Below, piece after piece: positions 32,588 to 40,735 of a stretch of DNA of 64,000 bases. The stretch spans positions 8,398 through 72,397 of the forward strand of contig DATBER010000046.1 in the NCBI GenBank assembly GCA_036558905.1. The letters are read 5' to 3'. The stretch comes from DASXRA01 sp036558905. GTDB lineage: Bacteria > Actinomycetota > Actinomycetes > Mycobacteriales > Jatrophihabitantaceae. Numbering within the stretch: the first letter of the stretch is position 1; each line of letters starts with the position of its first letter. A model generated the notes under the pieces. It saw only the letters and a program-made list of their open reading frames with translations. It was not told where the DNA came from and ran no database searches. Made by a program: the position numbers and the translations under genes.

Positions 32588-33484
32588 TCACCGCGACATT
32601 CCCGCGGTCAGGCCGGCCACGATCTGCTTGGTGGCGATGACGAACAACACCACGAGCGGCACCGTCGCAATGACCAGGCCGGCGAACAGCGCCGACCAAT
32701 TCGTCTGGAACTCGCCGAAGAACTGGGTCAACCCGACCGGCAGCGTGTACTTGCTGGTCGTGCGCATGAGCACCAGCGGGAAGAAGAAGTCGCTCCACAA
32801 CGGCACGAAGCGGAACACCACGACTGTCGCGATCGCCGGGCGAACCAGCGGCATCATGACGTTGAGGAAGATCCGGAACTCGCCGGCCCCGTCGATGCGG
32901 GCCGCCTCCTCGATCTCGGCCGGCAGACCACGGAAGAACGCGGCCAGGATGAACACCGAGAACGGCACGCCGCTCGCGGCGTAGACGAAGATCAGGCCCA
33001 GCCTCGAGTCGATCATGTGAAAGTTGCCGAGCAGGTAGAAGATCGGCAGGATACCCAGGCGTATGGGCAGCATCAGCCCGGACAGGAAGTACGCGGTCAG
33101 CACGCCACTGCCCCGGAACGCGTACCGGCCCAGGGCGTAGGCCGCCGGCAGCGAAACGCCAACGTCCAGAAGCACTGCCCCGATCGTGACGAGCGCCGAG
33201 TTCTGCACGTACGTGGCGAACGACGCCTGCGACCAGGCGAAGCTGTAGTTGTGGAGGCTCGGCGACGTGGGCAGGCCCAGCGGATGCGACAGCACGTCGG
33301 TGTTCGAGCGGAACGAGTCGAGCACCATCACGACCAACGGCACCAACGCGACGAGCGCGTAGCCCCACAGCAGGAGCGCGGCCGCGCCGCCGGCCACCCG
33401 CTGCCCCGGACTGCGGCGTACGGTCCGCCGCCGCGTCGGCGTCGACACCGGCACCACCTCGGGGCGGACGGTGATCGTTGTCAT
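32588..33484 (-). CDS. ABC transporter permease (MalG type) of the MurNAc cluster
   Basis: 298-aa permease with six predicted helices. The ATPase-docking EAA loop reads EEAARIDGAGEFRIFLNVMMP near residues 195-215, and the C-terminus TKQIVAGLTAGMSR is typical. ATG 33484 overlaps the upstream permease stop as ATGA. It is the last gene of the five-gene operon murR-murQ-SBP-permease-permease. By context it would carry MurNAc or a muropeptide sugar. No ATPase gene is adjacent, so a shared MsiK-type ATPase is implied. Confidence 0.87.
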   Translation of the reverse strand: MTTITVRPEVVPVSTPTRRRTVRRSPGQRVAGGAAALLLWGYALVALVPLVVMVLDSFRSNTDVLSHPLGLPTSPSLHNYSFAWSQASFATYVQNSALVTIGAVLLDVGVSLPAAYALGRYAFRGSGVLTAYFLSGLMLPIRLGILPIFYLLGNFHMIDSRLGLIFVYAASGVPFSVFILAAFFRGLPAEIEEAARIDGAGEFRIFLNVMMPLVRPAIATVVVFRFVPLWSDFFFPLVLMRTTSKYTLPVGLTQFFGEFQTNWSALFAGLVIATVPLVVLFVIATKQIVAGLTAGMSR

Positions 33485-34482
33485 GTCAGCAACGCCTCCC
33501 GCCGGCGGAAGTACCAGTTGGCCAGCACGGCCACGCCGAAGATCAGGACGAACATCAGCACGGCGATCGCCGACGACTGGCCGATCGCGTTCTCGCCGCC
33601 CTCCTGGAAGGCGACCCGGTAGAAGATCAGCCCGAGCAGATCGGTGGCCCCGCCCGGTCCGGTCGGCTGGTTGCCCTGCGAGCCGGACAGCGCGTAGACG
33701 AGCTCGAACGCGTTGAAGCAGCTGATGAACGTCAGGATCGAGACGAGCCCGATCGCCGGCAGCAATAGCGGCAGGGTGATCAGCCGGAACCGTTGCCACG
33801 CGTTGGCGCCGTCGACCCGAGACGCGTCGCCGAACTCCTGCGGCTGGCCGGCCAGCGCCGCGCCGAACAGCAGGATCGGGAAGCCGATGTAGTGCCAGGC
33901 GTTGATCAGGATGACCACCGGCAGGGCCGTCGACGGATCGCCCAGCCAGGCCCGGGTGAGCGAGCCGAGGCCGACGTCGGACATCGCCTTGTTCACCGGG
34001 CCGAACTCCGGGCTGAGTAGCAGGTTCCACAGGTAGCCGACGACGAGCGCCCCGATCAGGTAAGGCAACGCGTAGGCGGCCTGCAGGAATCGCTTGCCGA
34101 ACTTGCGTTCGTGCAGCAGGACGGCGATCAGCAGTCCGAACGTGTTCTGCACGATCATCGTCCCGACGAAGAAGAGCACGGTGTGCCAGAACGCGGCGCG
34201 CAGCTGGTGGTTCAGCGGGAACTGGGTGAACAGGCTGCGGAAGTTGTCCAGGCCGGCGAACCCGGTTCGGGCCGTGCCCTCCCAGTTCCAGAAGCTGTCC
34301 GCCAGCGCGGATACCAGCGGGTACACGATGAACACGCTGTAGAGCACCAACGCCGGCAGCACGAACGCGATGGCCGTACGCCAGCGCATGGTCGGCCGCC
34401 GGGGCCGCTTCCGGCGCGTCGTGGACGCGGACCGCTGAGCCCGGCGGCCGCGTCCACGACGGGGTTCAGGCGACGCGGTCAC
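33481..34482 (-). CDS. ABC transporter permease (MalF type) of the MurNAc cluster
   Basis: 333-aa permease with an Arg/Lys-rich N-terminal tail and six helices. The EAA-type loop is present as GDASRVDGANAWQRFRLITLP near residues 223-243, with the usual second Ala replaced by Ser. I start at GTG 34482, which overlaps the binding-protein stop as GTGA; a longer frame from 34503 and a shorter one from ATG 34389 are less consistent with the coupling pattern. It forms a heterodimer with the next permease. Confidence 0.85.
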   Translation of the reverse strand: MTASPEPRRGRGRRAQRSASTTRRKRPRRPTMRWRTAIAFVLPALVLYSVFIVYPLVSALADSFWNWEGTARTGFAGLDNFRSLFTQFPLNHQLRAAFWHTVLFFVGTMIVQNTFGLLIAVLLHERKFGKRFLQAAYALPYLIGALVVGYLWNLLLSPEFGPVNKAMSDVGLGSLTRAWLGDPSTALPVVILINAWHYIGFPILLFGAALAGQPQEFGDASRVDGANAWQRFRLITLPLLLPAIGLVSILTFISCFNAFELVYALSGSQGNQPTGPGGATDLLGLIFYRVAFQEGGENAIGQSSAIAVLMFVLIFGVAVLANWYFRRREALLT

Positions 34483-35750
34483 CCACCGGTCGGCTTGAAC
34501 CACTGTGAGATGCCTTTCTGGATGTCACTGCTCACCGCCTGCGCGCTCTGCTTGCCCAGCAACAGGTTCTGCAGACCAGTGGCGGCGAGGTCACTGCCGA
34601 GCGGTGTGCCGTACCGGAAGTCGACCAGCATGATGTACGGCGTGCCGTCCGACCGGTAGTCGGTCACCATCTGCTTGAGCAACTCGTCGGACGACTGCAC
34701 GCCCTTGACCAGCGACACCTGCTTGAGATCGTCGGCCACCATCTGGCCGAACTCGGGAGTCGCCATCCAGTTCAGCAACTCCAGCGCTTCCTTCTGGTGC
34801 TTGGACTTGGCGTTCATCCCGAACGAGGCGTCGACCCAGCCGACCTGCAACGGGTGGTCGACCATCGCGCCGGGAGCGGGCGGCGCGTTGAAGACGCCGA
34901 GGTTCAGATTCGGGTTGATCGCCTTCATCGGCGCGAGCGCGAACGAGCCCTCGGGGATCATCGCCGCCTTGCCGGTGGCGAACAGCGTCTGCACGTCCGT
35001 TTCCGCCAGACCCATCATGTCCTTCGGGAAGTATGGCTTGAGCTGGCCGAGGACGTCCAGCGCGGCTGTATATTCCGGATCGGTGAACTTGGCCTGCCCG
35101 CTCAGCACCTTCTTCTCGAACTCCGGGCCGCCGTAGCGCGTCGCGCCGAAGGCGTCGTCGTAGAGCGGCAGCAGCCAGGTGTCCTTGCCCGACGCGGCGA
35201 ACGGGGTGATGCCGTTGTCCTTGAGCTTCTGGGCGTCGCTGATCATCTGGTCCCAGGTCGTAGGCGGCTGCAGGCCGTTCTTCGAGAAGACGTCCTTGTT
35301 GTAGTAGATCTGGAACGTCGACATCTCCAGCGGAACGCCGTAGACCTTGCCGTCCTGCTTACCCTTGGCCCCCTCGAGCGCTGCGTCCTCGAAGTTGCTC
35401 AAGCCGGACACCTTGCCGTCGAGCGGGGCCAGCCGGTTCGCCTTGATGAGCGGCTGCAGGCCACCGTACGAACGCAGCTGCGCAATGTCGGGCCCGCCCG
35501 CTTGGGTGAGGCCCGTCGACAGGATGGTGTTGTAGTCGGTGGCCTTGTACGGCTTGAACTCGACGTTGATGTTCTTGTGCGACTTCTCGAACGACGCGAA
35601 CATCTTTTTGTAGGTGGCCGCGTCCTCCGGCCGCCACGACCACACCGACAGGGTGACCTTGCTGCCCCCCGACGAGCTCGTGCAGGCGCTGATGCCGGCT
35701 ACGGCCAGCGCGCTCGCCGCAACCATTGCGAGCAGTCTGCGGGTTCTCAT
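34479..35750 (-). CDS. extracellular sugar-binding lipoprotein of the MurNAc cluster
   Basis: 423-aa family 1 solute-binding protein. The signal peptide MRTRRLLAMVAASALAVAG is followed by the lipobox ISAC, so the protein is probably Sec-exported and lipid-anchored. The mature chain begins VTLSVWSWRPEDAATYKKMF and includes the conserved TTWDQMISDAQKLKDNGITP block near residues 152-171. ATG 35750 overlaps the murQ stop by ATGA, and AAGGG lies eight bases upstream. Because it sits directly after murQ, its ligand is inferred to be MurNAc, MurNAc-peptide or GlcNAc-MurNAc. Confidence 0.86.
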   Translation of the reverse strand: MRTRRLLAMVAASALAVAGISACTSSSGGSKVTLSVWSWRPEDAATYKKMFASFEKSHKNINVEFKPYKATDYNTILSTGLTQAGGPDIAQLRSYGGLQPLIKANRLAPLDGKVSGLSNFEDAALEGAKGKQDGKVYGVPLEMSTFQIYYNKDVFSKNGLQPPTTWDQMISDAQKLKDNGITPFAASGKDTWLLPLYDDAFGATRYGGPEFEKKVLSGQAKFTDPEYTAALDVLGQLKPYFPKDMMGLAETDVQTLFATGKAAMIPEGSFALAPMKAINPNLNLGVFNAPPAPGAMVDHPLQVGWVDASFGMNAKSKHQKEALELLNWMATPEFGQMVADDLKQVSLVKGVQSSDELLKQMVTDYRSDGTPYIMLVDFRYGTPLGSDLAATGLQNLLLGKQSAQAVSSDIQKGISQWFKPTGG

Positions 35751-36685
35751 GTCCGTGCCCTTTCGTTGGATGCCGGATTCGGACCGTCGGTCTGGACGAG
35801 CCACAGCGCGCGACGCACGCCGCCGCCCGCGTGCACCAGCGCCTGGCTCGCCTGGCTGACCGAAACGTTCGCGAGCAGCGCGACCAGCGCCACCCGAGCG
35901 TCGCCGTCGGCGCGTTCGAGCGCGTCGCCGCACGCCTGCGGATCGAGCCCGGTGGCCTCGACGAGGATGCGCACCACCCGTCCGCGCAGCTTGTCGTTGG
36001 TGGCCGCGACGGCGACCATGAGGTTCGAGTACGTGCGCTCGACGCGGATCATCAGCGCCGTCGAGAACGCGTTGAGCAGCAGCTTCTGCGCCGTGCCGGC
36101 CTTCATGCGGGTCGAGCCGGCGATGACTTCGGGGCCGGTGTCGACGCCGACGTGCACGTCGACCCCGGCGCCCAGCTCGGCGTCGGGGTTGGCCGAGATC
36201 AGCACCGTGCCGGCGCCACGCGAACGGGCGGCCCGCAGAGCCCCGGTGACATAAGGGGTGCGGCCGCTTGCGGTGAGGCCGAGGGCGACGTCGCCGGCCT
36301 GCACGGTCGCCGCGTCGCGCGCCCCCAGCTCGACGTCGTCCTCGATGCCCTCGCTCGGCTGCGCCAGCGCCGCCAGGCCGCCCGCGTGGTGCGCCACGAC
36401 GAGATCCGGGGCGATGGCGTACGTCGGGATGAGCTCGGCGGCGTCGAGCACGGCGATGCGCCCGGACGTCCCCGCGCCGAAGTAGTGCACCCGGTGGCCA
36501 TCGCGCATGGCGGTCACCGCCAGGTCGACCGCCTCGGCCAGCGCCGGCAGCACGGCCCGCACCGCGCCCGCCACCAGCGCGTCCTCGTCATTGATCATCC
36601 GCAGCATGTCGATCGTGCTGCGCTGATCGATGTCGACGGTGCGCGGGTTGCGCTCCTCGGTCGGTACCAGAACCCAGTCAGTCAT
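35747..36685 (-). CDS. murQ: N-acetylmuramic acid 6-phosphate etherase
   Basis: 312-aa SIS-domain lyase. It cleaves the D-lactyl ether of MurNAc-6-phosphate to give GlcNAc-6-phosphate and D-lactate, in the cytoplasm. The start TEERNPRTVDIDQRSTIDML (residues 7-26) is the family N-terminus. HYFGAGTSGRIAVLDAAELI near 69-88 is the phosphosugar-binding loop, and ADVALGLTASGRTPYV-like sequence near 131-146 is the second. GSTRMKAGTAQKLLLNAFST near 190-209 is diagnostic of MurQ. It overlaps murR upstream and the transporter downstream, tying transport and degradation together. Confidence 0.95.
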   Translation of the reverse strand: MTDWVLVPTEERNPRTVDIDQRSTIDMLRMINDEDALVAGAVRAVLPALAEAVDLAVTAMRDGHRVHYFGAGTSGRIAVLDAAELIPTYAIAPDLVVAHHAGGLAALAQPSEGIEDDVELGARDAATVQAGDVALGLTASGRTPYVTGALRAARSRGAGTVLISANPDAELGAGVDVHVGVDTGPEVIAGSTRMKAGTAQKLLLNAFSTALMIRVERTYSNLMVAVAATNDKLRGRVVRILVEATGLDPQACGDALERADGDARVALVALLANVSVSQASQALVHAGGGVRRALWLVQTDGPNPASNERART

Positions 36686-37641
36686 GCCCCTCCCGTTCCG
36701 GCGGAACGACGCGCGGCCCGGGATGTGACCCGACGGCCGCGAATCGCCTCGCGGGTCTTCTCCAGTGCCTTGCGCGTGTCGGAATAGGTACGTTGTGCCA
36801 CCCCGACGAACATGCAGTCGACGACGGTCAGCTGGGCCAGCCGGCTGGCCGTCGCTCCGGACCGGAACGTCGTTTCCCGAGCGGCCGTGGTCAGCACCAG
36901 GTCGGCGACGCGGGCGATCGGCGAGCGCGGGAAGTTCGTCAACGCGACCGTGGTGGCCCCGTGCCGGTTCGCCTCGGCGAGCGCGTCGATCGTGTCGCGG
37001 GTGACGCCGGTGTGCGAGATGCCGATCGCGACATCACCCTTGCTCAACAAGGCGGCACTGGTCAGCGCGATGTGCGTGTCCGACCAGGCGTAGGCCACCC
37101 GGCCGATGCGGTGCAGCTTCTGCTGGAAGTCGAAGGCCACGAAGGCGCTGGCGCCGACGCCGTACACGTCGACGCGGGGGGCGGCGACCAGCGCGTCGAC
37201 GACCCGGCCCAGCGTGCCGACGTCGAGCTGAGCGGCGGTCTCCTCCACCGCCCGCGCGTCGGCGTAGGAGATCTTCTCGATGACAGCGCTCAGATCGTCG
37301 GTCGGCGTGATGTCGCTGCCGACGATGCGGCCGTACTGCCCGCTGCCCTGCGCCCGGCCGACCTCGGTGGCCAGCGCCAGGCGCAGTTCGGCGTAGCCGT
37401 GGAACCCGATGGCCCGGCAGAACCGAACCGTGCTCGTCTCGGACACCCCGCAGGCGGCCGACAGCTCGGTGATCGTCAGCCCCGTGACGGCCGCCGGGTT
37501 GGCCAGGATGTGCTCGCCGAGCACGCGTCCGGCCGGCGGAAGGGACGGCAACAGCGCCCGGATACGCACCACCGTGCCGGCGGGCCGGTCGGTGTCGGCC
37601 GGTACCGTCGGCTCGGTGCTCAGCTTCGTCTGGCGAGGCAC
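36682..37641 (-). CDS. murR: RpiR/MurR family transcriptional regulator
   Basis: 319 aa from GTG 37641. An N-terminal HTH_6 domain (residues about 20-95) contains LTITELSAACGVSETSTVRFCRA split near residue 65. A SIS phosphosugar-binding domain follows, with VYGVGASAFVAFDFQQKL near 150-167 and AIGISHTGVTRDTID near 195-209. It probably senses MurNAc-6-phosphate or GlcNAc-6-phosphate and represses the operon and the divergent kinase. A TTG at 37677 would extend it through its own presumed promoter, so I prefer the GTG, which fits a leaderless transcript. Its stop overlaps the murQ start. Confidence 0.88.
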   Translation of the reverse strand: MPRQTKLSTEPTVPADTDRPAGTVVRIRALLPSLPPAGRVLGEHILANPAAVTGLTITELSAACGVSETSTVRFCRAIGFHGYAELRLALATEVGRAQGSGQYGRIVGSDITPTDDLSAVIEKISYADARAVEETAAQLDVGTLGRVVDALVAAPRVDVYGVGASAFVAFDFQQKLHRIGRVAYAWSDTHIALTSAALLSKGDVAIGISHTGVTRDTIDALAEANRHGATTVALTNFPRSPIARVADLVLTTAARETTFRSGATASRLAQLTVVDCMFVGVAQRTYSDTRKALEKTREAIRGRRVTSRAARRSAGTGGA

Positions 37642-37658
37642 GGAGGAAAATTTCCTCC
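37642..37658. promoter_or_regulatory. 17-bp palindromic operator, probable MurR site
   Basis: GGAGGAAAATTTCCTCC is a perfect odd-length palindrome (8-bp arms around one A). It lies immediately upstream of the murR GTG, covering its presumed -10 region, and 47 bases before the divergent kinase start. RpiR-family operators commonly contain GAAA-N-TTTC type palindromes, so autoregulation by MurR is the natural inference. Confidence 0.72.
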
Positions 37659-37677
37659 ATCTGCGCCGTCGCGTCAA
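37648..37677 (-). promoter_or_regulatory. candidate promoter of murR operon
   Basis: On the minus strand TTGACG (37677-37672) and AAATTT (37653-37648) are separated by 18 bases. The GTG start follows six bases after the -10-like box, where transcription would begin. The -10 box is inside the palindromic operator. Confidence 0.45.
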
Positions 37678-37704
37678 CTATTTCCCATGCGCTAAGTTGC
37701 CCGG

Positions 37705-38661
37705 ATGGTCGACTTGGTCGTAGGAGTGGACGTCGGTGGCACCTCGACGAGGTGCCTGGTCGTGTCCGCATCCGGCGCACTGATCGGCTCGGGAACGGCG
37801 GGCGGCGGCAGCATCCGGTCGAGCGCCGGCTTGCCGTCCGAGCAGCTGGCCGCGGCCCTGCGCGCGGCGCTCACCGACGTCTCGCCGGATTCCGTGCGGG
37901 CCGGCGCGTTCGGCATCGCCGGCAGCGGCACGGCGGCCGGCAGCCTGGCCCGCGACGCGGCCGTGCTGGCCTGGAAGACGGTCGGCCTGACCGGCACGCC
38001 CCGGGTGGTAACCGACCTGGAAGTTGCTTTCGCCGCCGGCACATCAGCGGCATCCGGCCTACTGCTTCTCGCCGGGACAGGAGCGGCCGCGGTGGCCTTC
38101 GCCGATCGGGCAGTGACCCGTCGCTGCGACGGCTACGGCTGGTTGCTCGGCGACGAGGGCTCGGCCGTGTGGCTCGGCCTTCGGGGCGTCCAGGCCGCGC
38201 TGAACGCCTATGACGGTCGCGGCCCGGCGACGTCCGTGCGCGACGCGGTGGCCGAGCACTTCGGGCTGCACGACGACTTCGCGCAAGGCGTGATCGCCGC
38301 CGTACACGCCCGCGAGCCGGCCTATCTCGGCCGGCTTGCCCCTCTCGTCACGGCCGCCGCCGACGCCGGTGATCCGGTGGCCGCCGAGCTGGTCGAGGCC
38401 GGCGCCGCCCGCCTGGTGGCCGCGGTGCGCGCGGTCTGGGACGGCAATCCGGCCGACCTGGTGCTGGCCGGCGGGTTGCTGCTCGCCGGTGGTCCGGTGC
38501 GCCGCGCCGTGCTGGCCCGGCTCGACGGACTGCCCCTACGCCACCGGGATGCCGGACCGGGAGCGGCCGGCGCCGCCGTGCTGGCCCTCGGCGACCTGGG
38601 CGGCGGCGCCGTCGACCCCGGCATCCACGAACGCGTGCTGCGGGCCGGTACGGAATCGTAG
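37705..38661 (+). CDS. BadF/BadG/BcrA/BcrD-type sugar kinase (MurK/NagK-like)
   Basis: 318-aa ASKHA-fold kinase. The phosphate-1 loop VGVDVGGTSTRCLVV lies at residues 6-20, the phosphate-2 region LLLLAGTGAAAVAF near 121-134, and the GDEGSAVWLGLRGVQAAL block near 148-165. BcrAD-family MurK enzymes phosphorylate both MurNAc and GlcNAc at O6, which is the step needed between the ABC importer and MurQ. It diverges from murR across 63 bases holding the palindromic operator. ATG 37705 lacks a ribosome site, but TAAGTT ends six bases upstream, consistent with a leaderless mRNA. Confidence 0.83.
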   Translation: MVDLVVGVDVGGTSTRCLVVSASGALIGSGTAGGGSIRSSAGLPSEQLAAALRAALTDVSPDSVRAGAFGIAGSGTAAGSLARDAAVLAWKTVGLTGTPRVVTDLEVAFAAGTSAASGLLLLAGTGAAAVAFADRAVTRRCDGYGWLLGDEGSAVWLGLRGVQAALNAYDGRGPATSVRDAVAEHFGLHDDFAQGVIAAVHAREPAYLGRLAPLVTAAADAGDPVAAELVEAGAARLVAAVRAVWDGNPADLVLAGGLLLAGGPVRRAVLARLDGLPLRHRDAGPGAAGAAVLALGDLGGGAVDPGIHERVLRAGTES

Positions 38662-38662
38662 C

Positions 38663-39064
38663 TCAGGAGCTCAGCGCCTTCGCCTTCGCGCTCTCGAACT
38701 CAGCGTCGCTGAGCGCACCTTGCTTGTGGAGGTCGGAGAGCCGCGCGATCTCGTCGGCGGTGCTGTGTCCGCCGTTCGCGGCGCTCTTGACGTAGTCGCG
38801 GAACTCCGCATCCCGCGCCTGCGCGTCCTGCGCGGCGCGATCGCGCATCTTGTGCCCTCGGGCGATGAGGTAGACGAGCACTCCGAGGTACGGCAAGACG
38901 ATGATGAAGATCGTCCACAGAGCCTTGCTCCACCCGGACAGGTCCTGGCTCCGGAAGATGTCGGCGAAAACGACGATCAGCAGCCAGATCCAGATGAAGA
39001 ACAGGGTGAACCACAGCATCGACAGGAACACTTGGCCAGTACCGAATTCGGTAGCCTGGGGCAT
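38663..39064 (-). CDS. PLDc_N-like membrane protein with SHOCT tail
   Basis: 133 aa. Two N-terminal helices (VFLSMLWFTLFFIWIWLLIVV and LWTIFIIVLPYLGVLVYLI) match the phospholipase-D-nuclease N-terminal domain. A charged middle segment follows, then a C-terminal SHOCT motif ADEIARLSDLHKQGALSDAEFESAKAKAL (split at residue 115). ATG 39064 is preceded by GGGAGG at about eight bases. Such proteins are common in actinobacteria and of unknown function. Its stop lies right after the kinase gene's stop (convergent, one base apart). Confidence 0.78.
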   Translation of the reverse strand: MPQATEFGTGQVFLSMLWFTLFFIWIWLLIVVFADIFRSQDLSGWSKALWTIFIIVLPYLGVLVYLIARGHKMRDRAAQDAQARDAEFRDYVKSAANGGHSTADEIARLSDLHKQGALSDAEFESAKAKALSS

Positions 39065-39232
39065 AACCTCCACCTCCCGCGGTGGTAACTCGAAGGCCGC
39101 CGGTCCGAACTTGAGCCGGTCCGAACTAGTTGACCAGTGCGCGAAGGCATCTTCATCACCCCAGCAGGGTGAGCAAGGGCAACAGACCTCCGATACGGCA
39201 CGAATTCTCCGATGAGAGCGCTGAGCGGCGGG

Positions 39233-40369
39233 CTAGTCCCGTTCGGGTGCCGGCTGCCACTGCACGTATTCGCGCCCCTCGGCCGCCGCCTGGGCGCGGG
39301 CGGCGGCCAGCTGGTAGTCGCTGATGCCGCCGGGCTGCCACGGGCCCGCCGACCCGGCCGCAATCGCCGCATCGCTCTTGGGCGTCAGGCCGGCTTCGTC
39401 CCGCACCACGGGCAACGGCCGATCGGCCAGCGTGAACCAGTCGATCTCGAGAAAGTCGTGGCTGCCCGTGCACAAAGCCCCGCGGCGCATCGCGTCGGCC
39501 AGCCGGACCGCCATGGCCCGCGAGTGCAGGTGCCCGGCGTCGGCCTCGAACAGGCCGGCGCCCCGGGCCAGGTACCCCGTCTCGAACAGCGACACGACCA
39601 TCGCCAGCAGGCTGAACGCGCGCGGGTCGTCGTTCGCGCGGGACATATAGCCGAAGACCTCGATCTCGCTCTCCAGCGCGGTGCCGTAGCCGGCGAGGAC
39701 GTGCACCCAGTCGTGCTGGGCGAGCAGCGGCGGCGCCGAGCCGGGTCGCCCGGGAAAGGTGAACCCGCGGTCGCGGTAGAAGTCGTATACGCCCCGGCCG
39801 AGCGTGCCGACGGGCAGTTCGCCCAGCGACTGCCACTGCGCCGCCAGCCCCGGGTCGTCGACCACCTGGCCCCACGCGTCGGCCAACCCGGATGTGTGCA
39901 GCACGTGCAGCCGCTCCGGGCCGATCGAGGCGAGGTAGCCGTTGCGGGCGAAGTCGGCCTCGGCCAGTTCGAGCGAGCCGGCCGCGTAGCGCCGGGCCAC
40001 GTCGAGCATGTCGTCGTCGATGCCCAGCTCGTCGGCGAACGCCTCGACGCGTGCGGCCACCTCGGCCGGCAACGGTCGCAGGATGAGCTCGGCCAGCAGC
40101 ATGATCTGCACGACGCGGGTGCGGAACGCCCGGTTGCGCCGGGCCAGTCCCTCGGCGAAGGCGGCCGCGTCGATCGGCCGGGCGGTGGACGGGTCGACGA
40201 CGTGACCGGTCATCGACTCGAAGAACGCGCGCAACAGCATGACCTGCAGCGGCGTCAGCCCGCCGGACGGCGCGACCGCGACGGCCACCCCGCGGGCGAC
40301 GAACGCCGCCTCGGCAGCGTCGGGCGGGACGAGCAGCACGGTGCCGTCGTCCGGGAACGCAACGGGCAT
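39233..40369 (-). CDS. Coq4-like protein with TerB-like N-terminal helical domain
   Basis: 378 aa, no signal or clear membrane helix. An all-helical N-terminal region (residues about 25-150; AELILRPLPAEVAARVEAF in its middle) resembles TerB-type domains. The second half carries HDWVHVLAGYGTALESEIEVFG near 219-240, matching the HDxxH-(x10-12)-E pattern of Coq4-like proteins. Coq4 acts in ubiquinone synthesis, but actinobacteria use menaquinone, so a different role is likely. Domain calls are by eye. ATG 40369 shares one base with the upstream UBP zinc-finger stop (TGATG), so the two are translated together. Confidence 0.6.
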   Translation of the reverse strand: MPVAFPDDGTVLLVPPDAAEAAFVARGVAVAVAPSGGLTPLQVMLLRAFFESMTGHVVDPSTARPIDAAAFAEGLARRNRAFRTRVVQIMLLAELILRPLPAEVAARVEAFADELGIDDDMLDVARRYAAGSLELAEADFARNGYLASIGPERLHVLHTSGLADAWGQVVDDPGLAAQWQSLGELPVGTLGRGVYDFYRDRGFTFPGRPGSAPPLLAQHDWVHVLAGYGTALESEIEVFGYMSRANDDPRAFSLLAMVVSLFETGYLARGAGLFEADAGHLHSRAMAVRLADAMRRGALCTGSHDFLEIDWFTLADRPLPVVRDEAGLTPKSDAAIAAGSAGPWQPGGISDYQLAAARAQAAAEGREYVQWQPAPERD

Positions 40370-40680
40370 CAGCGCTGGACGAGGAACAGTTCGTCCGCGT
40401 AGCACCAGCCCCAGTCCTCGCCGGGCTCGAACGAGCGCATCAGCGGATGACTCGCGCCGTGCCAGTGCGCGGTGGCGTGCTTGCGGGGCGAGTTGTCGCA
40501 GCATCCGACGTGCCCGCATTCGAGGCATTCGCGCAGGTGTACCCACCTCGAGCCCTCGCGCAGGCAGTCCTCGCACCCCTCGGTGGTGGACGGCTGCACG
40601 TCGGCGACGGTCTGCAGGTGGGAACACTCGGACTCGGTCGCGCCACCTCGCGGATTGGCGGCGGCTACCCAGGACGTCAT
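40369..40680 (-). CDS. UBP-type zinc finger protein
   Basis: 103 aa, essentially a single UBP zinc-finger domain. The metal ligands are visible in order: CSH near residue 19, CEDC near 36-39, CLECGHVGCCD near 53-63, then KHATAHWHGASHPL with its histidines near 67-80. A Trp-rich end (GEDWGWCYADELFLV) follows. In eukaryotes this fold recognises ubiquitin C-termini; bacterial stand-alone copies have no known ligand. ATG 40680 has no ribosome site but TACGGT ends six bases upstream, so it may be leaderless. It is coupled to the Coq4-like gene. Confidence 0.85.
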   Translation of the reverse strand: MTSWVAAANPRGGATESECSHLQTVADVQPSTTEGCEDCLREGSRWVHLRECLECGHVGCCDNSPRKHATAHWHGASHPLMRSFEPGEDWGWCYADELFLVQR

Positions 40681-40735
40681 GACAACACCGTAACCAGCGC
40701 GACGTCGACGCGCCGTTCGCCCAGCGCGATCAGCG

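Noticed and set aside
29247..32984. Very long open frame (about 1,245 codons) on the plus strand
   Set aside because: It is antisense to the kinase gene and out of frame with the PspC gene. Its Arg/Ala/Ser-rich translation is typical of a GC-rich shadow frame.
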